The notes beneath the pieces were generated by a model. It ran no database searches and was not told the DNA's origin. It was given only the letters and a program-made list of their open reading frames with translations. A stretch of DNA of 16,136 nt from a bacterium (GTDB taxonomy: Bacteria > Bacillota > Clostridia > Oscillospirales > CAG-272): contig SFZB01000039.1 of the NCBI GenBank assembly GCA_004558975.1, forward strand, positions 1 through 16,136. The letters run 5' to 3'. Positions 6,874 through 13,534 of the stretch are shown here, piece after piece; position 1 is the stretch's first letter; every line of letters starts with the position of its first letter. The position numbers were made by a program, and so were the translations under genes.

Positions 6874-7385
6874 ACGGTCGCCTCCGGGAACATGCCCGCC
6901 GGGGGCGTGAGGACAATGCCGTCATCGGAGACCGAGCGCAGAAACGGCGGGATCATCGGGACGAGCACCTCGCCCGCATCGGTGCCGACGACGAGCAGAT
7001 CGGCGGCGGGGGAGGGGTCGATCCGCAGGAGCGTACCGAGGGGGCGGTCGGTTTCTGCCTCGAGGACGGGGAGCCCGATCATATCCTCCTGGAGCATGGC
7101 GCCCGGCGCGACGGGAATCTGGTCGCGGTGCGCGTACAGTACACAGCCGCGGAGCCGCTCGGCGGCATCCATATCCGTGACGCCCTCGAGCGTCAGCACG
7201 ACCTGTCGTCCCGAGACAAACGCGCCGCGGACGGCGCGGGACGTATAGGTATCGCCCTCCCGGAAATACACGCGGTCGAAGCCGGCGAGAACCGCAGGGC
7301 TGTCGCACCACGGCTCCGCCTTGACGGCGCCGCGGACGCCGTGCGTCGAGACGATCTTGCCGCAGGTGAGGTAAGTGTGTTTCAT
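6870..7385 (-). CDS. rimM: Ribosome maturation factor RimM
   Basis: Assists late maturation of the 30S subunit head, binding near ribosomal protein S19. The 171-residue length matches the family. The N-terminal barrel has LTCGKIVSTHGVRGAVKAEP (6-25); the C-terminal PRC-barrel covers about 99-160 (EDMIGLPVLEAETDRPLG, then EVLVPMIPPFL). The frame is open further upstream, but the ATG at 7385 has an ideal AAAAAGGAG site and overlaps the tadA stop by ATGA, as it does with trmD at the other end. This is part of a tightly packed translation-factor operon. Confidence 0.96.
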   Translation of the reverse strand: MKHTYLTCGKIVSTHGVRGAVKAEPWCDSPAVLAGFDRVYFREGDTYTSRAVRGAFVSGRQVVLTLEGVTDMDAAERLRGCVLYAHRDQIPVAPGAMLQEDMIGLPVLEAETDRPLGTLLRIDPSPAADLLVVGTDAGEVLVPMIPPFLRSVSDDGIVLTPPAGMFPEATV

Positions 7386-7903
7386 AACGTCTCCTTTTTG
7401 CGCTTTGCCCGGAAATAGGAGGTCAGGACAGAGCGGCACTCGGGTTCGAGGCACCCGCCGACGACGGCGGGGTGATGGTTGAGGGGCAGGGCGTTCAGGT
7501 CAAAAACCGACCCGTATGCCCCGGCTTTGGGGTCGTAGGCACCGAATACAACGCGCTCCACGCGCGCGTTGGCGATCGCCCCGGCACACATGGGGCAGGG
7601 CTCGAGGGTGACGTAGAGGGTCGTCCCCGGCAGGCGCCAGCCGCCGAGCGTGCGGCACGCTTCTTCAATCGCGAGGATTTCGGCATGGTGGGTGGCGCAC
7701 TTCGAGCCCTCGCGCGTGTTGGCGGCGCGGGCGATAATCTGCCCGTCTCGCACGATGACGGCGCCGACGGGGACTTCGTCCATCCGGGCGGCGCGCTCCG
7801 CCTCCGCAAGCGCCGCCCGCAGGAACGTTTCGTCCTCGGGGGAGATGATCGCCACACGGTCGGCGGGTGTTGCCGTCTGCGATTCGTTCTTTATTTCCGG
7901 CAC
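7382..7903 (-). CDS. tadA: tRNA-specific adenosine deaminase
   Basis: Converts A34 to inosine in the wobble position of tRNA-Arg (ACG), a zinc-dependent cytoplasmic enzyme. Deaminase motifs are intact: H73-A74-E75 (zinc histidine and catalytic glutamate) and P102-C103-x-x-C106 in TLEPCPMCAGA. The core FLRAALAEAERAARMDEVPVGAVIV is typical. No ATG precedes the core; I choose the GTG at 7903, which overlaps the end of the upstream protease gene by 13 bases and has GGAGAGG some 13-16 bases before it. A second GTG at 7855 would also retain the whole domain, so the start is uncertain. The gene is 173 residues as called and its stop overlaps the rimM ATG. Confidence 0.94.
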   Translation of the reverse strand: MPEIKNESQTATPADRVAIISPEDETFLRAALAEAERAARMDEVPVGAVIVRDGQIIARAANTREGSKCATHHAEILAIEEACRTLGGWRLPGTTLYVTLEPCPMCAGAIANARVERVVFGAYDPKAGAYGSVFDLNALPLNHHPAVVGGCLEPECRSVLTSYFRAKRKKETL

Positions 7904-8718
7904 AGTACAATCACCGCCTCTCCGATCAAGAGTATGAGGAAAATGACGAGCGGCGAGGTGAAGAGCCCGCCGACGACGCGCCCGCATCCGGCGGGCGACA
8001 GGGCAACGCGGAGCCGCGGTAACAGGCGCCGCGCCGTGAACGCAATCCCGACGGCGCCGAGGACAAGGGCGCCGACCAGCACCCACAGGAGGATCCCCGG
8101 CAGAGCGGTATCCGAGAAGAAGTACAGAAGCGCGGACGCGACGTTATTCACAAGATGGAAGAGAATCCCCGGCAGAACCGAGCCGCTCACCGCGGCGAGC
8201 GCGCCGAGAAAGAGCCCGGCAAAGAGGGCATACGGAATCTGATAAAAGTTCCCGTGCAGAAGCGAGAAAAAGACGGCGGACGCGAGGACGGCGCCGAGGC
8301 GGGAATGCGGCAGGAGGTAGCGCAGGAAGAGGTAACGGCAGAAGATCTCTTCGGTGACGGCGGGAATCAGGGCGGTCGTGAGGAGGCACACCCAGAGGTT
8401 GTCCCCGTAATCGAACGAGGTATCGACGCCGAAACGGCGGCAGAGGAGCGAGGTCAGGAGCGAAACGCCGACGACACCGCCGATGAAGAACGGCAGATAG
8501 GGGAGCGACCACGGCAGGGGGCGCGGGGAGAACCCGAGGTCATAGTCCGCCTCCGCCGCCCGACAGGGGAGCAGACGCCGCGAGACGACGACGGCGAGCA
8601 GGAGCGCGACGAGTTCGATGAGCACCGCGACCCAGACGGTCTTTGTGAGAGACGCGAGGGAGAACACGGCAATATAGGCAAGGCAAATCCAGAACAGCGC
8701 GTTATATCCTTGTTGCAA
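7891..8718 (-). CDS. CPBP-family (Abi/CAAX-like) intramembrane metalloprotease
   Basis: A polytopic membrane protein of 275 residues with about seven or eight hydrophobic segments. The CPBP motifs are complete: E123-E124-x-x-x-R128 (TEEIFCR), F151-x-x-x-H155 (FSLLHGNF) and H188-x-x-x-N192 (FHLVNN), the glutamate/histidine active site of Rce1-like glutamic or metallo-type proteases. Members process lipidated or signal peptides or bacteriocin-related substrates; the substrate here is unknown. The start is a TTG at 8718 with AGAGGAG eight bases upstream, just after its own promoter. It overlaps tadA, so it is probably the first gene of the protease-tadA-rimM-trmD transcript. Confidence 0.88.
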   Translation of the reverse strand: MQQGYNALFWICLAYIAVFSLASLTKTVWVAVLIELVALLLAVVVSRRLLPCRAAEADYDLGFSPRPLPWSLPYLPFFIGGVVGVSLLTSLLCRRFGVDTSFDYGDNLWVCLLTTALIPAVTEEIFCRYLFLRYLLPHSRLGAVLASAVFFSLLHGNFYQIPYALFAGLFLGALAAVSGSVLPGILFHLVNNVASALLYFFSDTALPGILLWVLVGALVLGAVGIAFTARRLLPRLRVALSPAGCGRVVGGLFTSPLVIFLILLIGEAVIVLCRK

Positions 8719-8750
8719 GAACGTGTCTCCTCTCGCTTTGATTTCATTCT

Positions 8751-8779
8751 ATTGTAGCACAGACGCGCGCCGCTTGCAA
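8751..8779 (-). promoter_or_regulatory. Promoter of the CPBP-tadA-rimM-trmD operon, -35 in a palindrome
   Basis: TTGCAA (plus 8774-8779), a 17-base spacer and TACAAT (plus 8751-8756) on the minus strand. Transcription should begin near 8744, giving a leader of about 26 bases. The -35 box is the exact centre of a 30-bp perfect palindrome (8762-8791). Confidence 0.85.
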
Positions 8780-8791
8780 GCGGCGCGCGTC
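8762..8791. repeat. 30-bp perfect palindrome centred on a -35 box
   Basis: The sequence from 8762 to 8791 equals its own reverse complement: arms GACGCGCGCCGC and GCGGCGCGCGTC around TTGCAA. It may be an operator, or in readthrough RNA from rnr a hairpin. No T run follows, so it is not a standard terminator. Confidence 0.9.
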
Positions 8792-8815
8792 CTCGTCCAA
8801 AATGGGAAATAAAAA

Positions 8816-8911
8816 GGAGAAACGAGAGGAGAAACGAGAGGAGAAACGAGAGGAGAAACGAGAGGAGAAACGAGAGGAGAAACGAGAGGAGAAACGAGAG
8901 GAGAAACGAGA
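8816..8911. repeat. Eight perfect 12-bp tandem repeats after rnr
   Basis: Eight identical, contiguous copies of GGAGAAACGAGA on the plus strand (UCUCGUUUCUCC in minus-strand RNA). They sit in the 3' untranslated part of rnr, 41 bases beyond its stop, and upstream of the CPBP promoter. A minus-strand frame reads through them as SLLSFLLSFL, but this appears non-coding. The repeat junction CGAGAGGAGA is identical to the CPBP ribosome-binding region on the opposite strand. Confidence 0.95.
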
Positions 8912-8952
8912 GGAAACGCGGCTCCCCGAGGGAAACGCGGGTGCGGCGTCTG

Positions 8953-11283
8953 TCAGCGGCGCTTTTGACCGCCGGATCTGCCGCCGGATGGATTGCCGCC
9001 GGGTTTCCCGCCGTTTCGCTTACCGCCAGCGCTCCCGCCGCTCTGTGCTTTCCCGCCGCGCGGGCGGTCACCGACCGGCTTTCCGTCGCGTGCGGCGGCG
9101 CTTTTTTTCGCCGATTTGCCCGCACCGTCACGCGCGGATTTCCCCGCGCGCGGGGTCGGTCTTGTCGGCAAGGCTGGTACAGGTGTGTGTGACGGGGCGG
9201 AATCGGGAGGCAGTGCCCGCTTCGCGCCCTCGGGGAGCGCGACAAGTCCGAACGTGACCTTTCCGCGGGTGATGTCCGCCTCGTCGACCGAGACGGTGAT
9301 CCGATCCCCGAGGCGGAGCGTCTCGCCGGAGGAGGAGCGGAGCATCAGATTCCCCTCGTCGAACGTCCACATGCCGGGGAGTGCGGTCATGGGGATTAGT
9401 CCCTCACAGGTGTTCGCGAGCGCGGCAAAGGCGCCGAACCGCGTGACGGAGGATACCGTCGCGGGGTAAGTCTCGCCAATCCGCTTCGAGAGGTAAATCG
9501 TCTTATAAAGTGCGTCGATACGACGCTCGGCGGTCATGGCGCGGATCTCCGTCTCGCTCGCGGCGAGGGCGGCGCGGCGCACATAGCCGTAGTATTTCTG
9601 CGGTGCCTCGCCGTCGAGGAGAACCGCCTCGATCGCACGGTGCGTGGCGAGGTCGGAGAGACGCCGGATCGGAGAGGTGAAGTGACAGTATTTCTCGATG
9701 CCGAGCCCGAAATGCGGGTGGCAGATCTCGCTGTAATGCGCTTTCGCCATGGTGCGGAGCAGGGTATAGGAGACGGCGTCGCCGATCCCGCGCTCATGCG
9801 CGTCGCGGAGCAGGACGGAGAAGGCTCTGCCGTCCGGATCCCGCCCGGCAAGGGGGGTGACGTCGAGGTCAAGATTGTGCGCGAAGCGGATGAAGTCCGC
9901 CAGTCTCTCGGGGTCGGGCGCGTCGTGGACACGGAAAACGCAGGGCAGATGCTTCTCGGAGAGGAGCGTCGCGACCGCTTCATTCGCCGCGAGCATGAAT
10001 TGCTCGATGAGTTTCTCGGCGTCGCCGCGTACGCGGGGAACGATCTCGACGGGATTGCCCCCCTCGTCGAGCAGGATCTCCGCCTCGGTCTGCTCGAGGT
10101 CGAGCGCGCCGCGGGCGCGGCTCTTCTCGGCGAGAGTCAGGTACAGGCGGTGCATGAGACGGAGCGTCGGGAGCGCCCGGCTGTATTTCTCCGCGAACGC
10201 GGAGTTTTTGCCCTTTTCAAACAGGTCGTTGACCTCGCTGTACACACCGCGCACGCAGCTGCGAATGATGCTGCGCTCGATCGAGGTGTGTGCGAGCGAG
10301 CCGTCCGGGGTCAGCTCCATCAGGCACGAGAGGGCGTATTTGTCCTCCCCGGCGTTCAGCGAGCAGGCGCCGTTCGAGAGCGCCTCCGGCAGCATGGGGA
10401 CGACCTTATCGGTGAAGTAGACGCTGGTGCCGCGCGAGAGTGAGCAGGCGTCGAGCGCCCCTCTCGGGCGGACATAGGTCGAGACGTCGGCGATGTGGAC
10501 GCCGAGCAGGTAGTTGCCGTTCTTTTTCCGGCGGAGCGATACGGCGTCATCGAGGTCTTTCGCCCCGGCGCCGTCAATCGTGAAGATGACCTCGTCGCGG
10601 CGGTCGACGCGTCCCTCTGCGGTAAGCGGCATTTTGGCGACGCGTTCCGCCTCTTCGAGTTCCTCCCGCGAAAATTCGGTCGGAATGGCGCACTCGGAGA
10701 GAATCGCCGCATAATTGGCTTCCCGCGAGGCGGCGGCGCCGAATGAACGCAGATATTCGCCGACAAGGAAGTTCGACCCCGGGCGGCGGGGCGGCAGGAG
10801 TGCCTCCACCTTATCGCCGAGGCGGGCGTCACCCACATCGTCAAGGTAGCAGAGAATCGTGAGTTTGGTATCGTCCGGCTCAACAAAATACCGCACGGAG
10901 CGGTGTTTGCCGTGCCCGTAGAGCTCTTCGCACAGGGTACCGACGACGGTCTTGCGTACCGCCTCGGTCACACGCGTGACCTCCCCCTCCGTGCGCTCGA
11001 TGCCGCCGCTCGTGTAGGTGTGGTAGCGGCAGAGGACGCGGTCGCCGTCCAGCGCCCCGCCGGTCTTCTCCCGCGGAATGAAGATGTCACGCACCGCCCC
11101 CTCGGCGGTGACGAAGCCGTACCCGGTCTTGGTGCCCGCGAAAATGCCTTCCGCCACTGTCTCCGGGGCGCGTCGGCTGATACCGGCGCGGGCGACGGGG
11201 CGAGGTGATCTCGGGGCGGCTTTACGCCCGCCGCCCGTGCGGTGGCGGGGCATGGGGCGCTTGGATTTCGATCTGGATTTCAT
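8953..11283 (-). CDS. rnr: Ribonuclease R
   Basis: A processive 3'-to-5' exoribonuclease that degrades structured RNA and takes part in rRNA quality control and trans-translation. The 776-residue protein has a basic Arg/Lys-rich start (1-40), an OB/cold-shock region with GYGFVTAEG (54-62) and RDIFIPREKTGGALDGDRV, and the RNB catalytic domain from about 210. The active-site block FTIDGAGAKDLDDAVSL holds D237, D243, D245 and D246; HFTSPIRRLSDLATHR (534-549) closes the domain. An S1 domain follows (about 605-680) and then a ~90-residue Gly/Lys/Ser/Pro-rich tail to the end. The start ATG has AAAGGAG upstream. It lies 75 bases after secG, a common Firmicutes linkage, but smpB does not follow. Confidence 0.97.
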   Translation of the reverse strand: MKSRSKSKRPMPRHRTGGGRKAAPRSPRPVARAGISRRAPETVAEGIFAGTKTGYGFVTAEGAVRDIFIPREKTGGALDGDRVLCRYHTYTSGGIERTEGEVTRVTEAVRKTVVGTLCEELYGHGKHRSVRYFVEPDDTKLTILCYLDDVGDARLGDKVEALLPPRRPGSNFLVGEYLRSFGAAASREANYAAILSECAIPTEFSREELEEAERVAKMPLTAEGRVDRRDEVIFTIDGAGAKDLDDAVSLRRKKNGNYLLGVHIADVSTYVRPRGALDACSLSRGTSVYFTDKVVPMLPEALSNGACSLNAGEDKYALSCLMELTPDGSLAHTSIERSIIRSCVRGVYSEVNDLFEKGKNSAFAEKYSRALPTLRLMHRLYLTLAEKSRARGALDLEQTEAEILLDEGGNPVEIVPRVRGDAEKLIEQFMLAANEAVATLLSEKHLPCVFRVHDAPDPERLADFIRFAHNLDLDVTPLAGRDPDGRAFSVLLRDAHERGIGDAVSYTLLRTMAKAHYSEICHPHFGLGIEKYCHFTSPIRRLSDLATHRAIEAVLLDGEAPQKYYGYVRRAALAASETEIRAMTAERRIDALYKTIYLSKRIGETYPATVSSVTRFGAFAALANTCEGLIPMTALPGMWTFDEGNLMLRSSSGETLRLGDRITVSVDEADITRGKVTFGLVALPEGAKRALPPDSAPSHTPVPALPTRPTPRAGKSARDGAGKSAKKSAAARDGKPVGDRPRGGKAQSGGSAGGKRNGGKPGGNPSGGRSGGQKRR

Positions 11284-11304
11284 AAGTCTCCTTTATACAG
11301 CAAA

Positions 11305-11321
11305 GGGCGACAGCGTCGCCC
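11305..11321 (-). other. Small hairpin in the secG-rnr spacer
   Basis: GGGCGAC (11305-11311) pairs with GTCGCCC (11315-11321) around a 3-base loop, 22 bases before the rnr start. It could protect the 5' end of processed rnr mRNA; role unknown. Confidence 0.5.
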
Positions 11322-11352
11322 CAAAAAGAAAGGTGGGAGAGGATCTCCCACC
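11322..11352 (-). terminator. Terminator between secG and rnr
   Basis: On the minus strand GGTGGGAGA pairs with TCTCCCACC (plus arms 11332-11340 and 11344-11352) with a 3-base loop, then TTTCTTTTTGG. No clear promoter for rnr lies between this and its start, so rnr probably depends on partial readthrough from secG. Confidence 0.85.
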
Positions 11353-11358
11353 CGGTGA

Positions 11359-11673
11359 TTACATGTTCTTGAAGAAAGTCGAAGTGGAATGCCACTCGTT
11401 ACCTGCGTTCAGGGTGCCGTAATCGGGCTGGATCACATACGCGGCGAGAACGATCAGCACGAACGCGATACCGACAACCGTCGTCATGGTCGACATGATG
11501 CGGGCGGCGCGGGCACGACCCGTCTCACGCTCTCTCATATAGCTGCTCTGGCGGTTGCCGCCGGCGATGGTGCCGGAAAGCTCCGAAGTCCCCTTCTGCA
11601 GGAGCATGGAAACGACGAGGAACACGCCGAAAACAAGCAGAACAATCATCATTGCGATTTCAAAACCACTCAT
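11359..11673 (-). CDS. secG: Preprotein translocase subunit SecG
   Basis: Small membrane subunit of the SecYEG channel, assisting SecA-driven protein export. Two membrane helices (about residues 5-25 and 61-81) are separated by a cytoplasmic loop that contains the family hallmark LLQKGTSELSGTIAGG (24-39). At 104 residues it is longer than the common 70-80 because of a hydrophilic loop (RQSSYMRERETGRARAAR) and a C-terminal tail of about 20 residues. The ATG is preceded by AAAGGA with a rather long 12-base spacing. It has its own promoter and is followed by a terminator before rnr. Confidence 0.93.
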   Translation of the reverse strand: MSGFEIAMMIVLLVFGVFLVVSMLLQKGTSELSGTIAGGNRQSSYMRERETGRARAARIMSTMTTVVGIAFVLIVLAAYVIQPDYGTLNAGNEWHSTSTFFKNM

Positions 11674-11739
11674 AGTAAAAACAAATCCTTTACGATAGTA
11701 TAAACAGTTTCGTATCCTGTCGATACGTTTACGGAAAGT

Positions 11740-11769
11740 ATTTTATCATACGGAAGCCCAAAAAGCAAG
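11740..11769 (-). promoter_or_regulatory. Promoter of secG
   Basis: On the minus strand TTGCTT (plus 11764-11769), an 18-base spacer and TAAAAT (plus 11740-11745), with a TATGA extension ahead of the -10. The leader is about 60 bases and holds a short stem (CGTATC with GATACG, plus 11711-11727). Confidence 0.75.
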
Positions 11770-11894
11770 TATTTATCAAAAATATTTTCCGCGCGCGAGA
11801 GAGGCGCGGCGTCGCGAGGGGAGATTCCGCAGGTCGCCGGCAGGGTCTGCCGCCGGGGAGGACGAGGGCACCCGGGCGGGCGGCGCCCGTTTTG

Positions 11895-13346
11895 TCAGCC
11901 GATGCCGAGAATCTCGTGAACGACCTTGTCGCAGTAATCGGGTTTATAGGAGCGCATCGCCATGAGGCGCCCGCCGATCTGGCGCAGGTGCTCGGCGTCG
12001 GGGAGCGGGAGCCGCGCGAGTTCCTTCGCGTTGAGCTGTCCGGACTTCGAGGTCAGGCGGATATAGGCATCGACCGGGGCGGAGGAGAGGAACCCGAACA
12101 GCCCGAACAGGAACCCGGGATCCATCTGCTCATCGCCCTCGGCGTCGATGTAATTGAGTTTGTTTGACGTGCTGAAATGCGCGGGGACGGTGTTCTTCAG
12201 CAGGACGGCACAGGTGAGACGCCGTTTATCCGACTTGGCGGGCACGCGTTTCATCAGGAGAATATTTTTCCCGGGCTGAGAGAGTGCCGCCGTGCGCGGG
12301 ATAATGTACTGATGACGCACGCCGGGGAGCGGGAACTGCACCGTGCCGTCTTTTAGGCACCGCGGGTGGAGGAGCGGCACGGCGCCGTCCACAGGGGCAT
12401 CGCGGAGCAGCTCGGGGTAGCGGGATTCGAGCACGAGCCCGGTGCGTACCCGCAGACCGAACGTGGAGAACCGGCAGGGGAGATCACGCATACGGACGAG
12501 CGCAGCGAGTTCCTCCCCCGAATGGACGAGGCAGAGCGACGCGTCCTCCGATGAAACGACGGCATCATAGGGCAGGGGCGGCAGGTCGTCCGTCGCCGGG
12601 GTGTCCTCTCCCGGGAAGACCAAGAGCCGCACTTCCTCGGGGGCGCTCCCCTCTTTCAGCTTCAGGGTGACAACGGGGCGGAGAGGAGACGTCTCCTTTT
12701 CCCGTGCGTAGAGGAACACCCGCTCCGGCGCGGCGACGCGGAAGAGCGCCCGGCGGAAGGGAATGAGCGAGACAGCGGACGCCGTCTTCAGGGGCAGGGT
12801 GGTGATGAGCTGCCCGTCCGGCGCGAGGAGGGACGCTGCGACCCATGTGAAGAGGCACGCGAGCGGCGCGCCCGCAGGGAAGACTTCGGGGAAGAGAGTC
12901 GCGTATGTCCCCTCCGCCGTTTCCTGCGGCGGGTTCGTGATGATATAATCGTACCGTTCATCGTCGGCGTGCGTCGCCGTCAGAAAATCCTCCGCCAGCA
13001 CCGTCACACGGAGTTTGACGTGATAATCGTGACGCGCTTTTTTACGCACGCGCTCGAGGTTATCCGTGAGACGGGGGAGGTAGGCGGGGTCGTTCTCGTA
13101 GCAGGTGAGGTAGATCTCCGTGACCCCGCCGCTCTTCGCGATGGCTTCCACCGCGGCGGCGGCGAGAATTCCCGTCCCGGCACCGGCGTCGAGCAGACGG
13201 ACGGAGTACCGGCTGACAAACGTAAAGGAGCCCGCGAGCGAACGCGCAATCTCCCGTTTGGTGAAAAAGCGGCCGATACGGATATTTTCGTTTTTCGAGG
13301 TTTCACGAATCAGTTTTTTGGTGTTGCGGACGGCAAGATCCAGCAT
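11895..13346 (-). CDS. N6-adenine DNA methyltransferase-like protein (Eco57I/PstI type) with altered catalytic motif NPPQ
   Basis: The fold is that of type II gamma-class m6A methyltransferases: GRFFTKREIARSLAGSF (25-41) matches the region before motif I, D53-AGAGTG-59 is the S-adenosylmethionine loop, YENDP (83-87) fits motif II, AEDFL (118-122) motif III, and N138-P-P-Q141 sits at motif IV. The expected residue at 141 is aromatic (NPPY/F/W); glutamine is very unusual. Residues ~290-450 look like a target-recognition domain (LLMKRVP, then TSNKLNYID, then KELARLPLPD near the end). The 483-residue start at 13346 has GGGAGG upstream and a promoter; an in-frame ATG at 13400 lies upstream of the -10 and is rejected. 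No restriction endonuclease gene is visible. It may be an orphan or inactive methylase, or a DNA-binding relative. Confidence 0.8.
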   Translation of the reverse strand: MLDLAVRNTKKLIRETSKNENIRIGRFFTKREIARSLAGSFTFVSRYSVRLLDAGAGTGILAAAAVEAIAKSGGVTEIYLTCYENDPAYLPRLTDNLERVRKKARHDYHVKLRVTVLAEDFLTATHADDERYDYIITNPPQETAEGTYATLFPEVFPAGAPLACLFTWVAASLLAPDGQLITTLPLKTASAVSLIPFRRALFRVAAPERVFLYAREKETSPLRPVVTLKLKEGSAPEEVRLLVFPGEDTPATDDLPPLPYDAVVSSEDASLCLVHSGEELAALVRMRDLPCRFSTFGLRVRTGLVLESRYPELLRDAPVDGAVPLLHPRCLKDGTVQFPLPGVRHQYIIPRTAALSQPGKNILLMKRVPAKSDKRRLTCAVLLKNTVPAHFSTSNKLNYIDAEGDEQMDPGFLFGLFGFLSSAPVDAYIRLTSKSGQLNAKELARLPLPDAEHLRQIGGRLMAMRSYKPDYCDKVVHEILGIG

Positions 13347-13390
13347 AAGGCGACCTCCCAGGACAAAACAGTCCGTTTTTCTTCTCTCCG

Positions 13391-13419
13391 ATTGTAACAT
13401 ATTTTCTGCCCCGCTACAA
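13391..13419 (-). promoter_or_regulatory. Promoter of the methyltransferase-like gene
   Basis: On the minus strand TTGTAG (plus 13414-13419), a 17-base spacer and TACAAT (plus 13391-13396), about 45 bases before the chosen start. Confidence 0.8.
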
Positions 13420-13476
13420 GCCCCGATTTTTACTTTTTTATACTTTTATCTTTCTTTTTCCGGCGAAAAAGACCTC

Positions 13477-13505
13477 TTGCGCGGCGACGGAAAGTGTGCT
13501 AAGAT
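13477..13505 (+). promoter_or_regulatory. Promoter of the phosphoesterase-like gene
   Basis: TTGCGC (13477-13482), a 17-base spacer and TAAGAT (13500-13505), about 30 bases before the start codon. It diverges from the methyltransferase promoter with under 60 bases between the two -35 boxes. Confidence 0.75.
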
Positions 13506-13534
13506 AGCATCAGTAAAAAAGGTAGGTGATCATC

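Noticed and set aside
5773..7248. Long 491-residue plus-strand open frame
   Set aside because: It crosses the end of the NUDIX gene, a strong terminator, and the antisense of trmD and rimM; composition is Arg/Ser-rich as expected for a high-GC shadow frame.
8816..8911. Possible CRISPR array
   Set aside because: Units are 12 bp, contiguous and without spacers; no cas genes are present.
8454..9245. Minus-strand open frame with SLLSFLLSFL repeats resembling a membrane segment
   Set aside because: It overlaps both rnr and the protease gene in another frame; the hydrophobic run is only the translation of the tandem repeat.
8802..9257. Plus-strand open frame encoding a KREEKREE repeat
   Set aside because: It consists of the 12-bp repeat and then the antisense of the rnr tail; no usable ribosome site and no conserved domain.
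13347..13400. Upstream ATG at 13400 as start of the methyltransferase-like gene
   Set aside because: It lies upstream of the promoter's -10 box and lacks a ribosome site; the ATG at 13346 has GGGAGG and matches the family's N-terminus.
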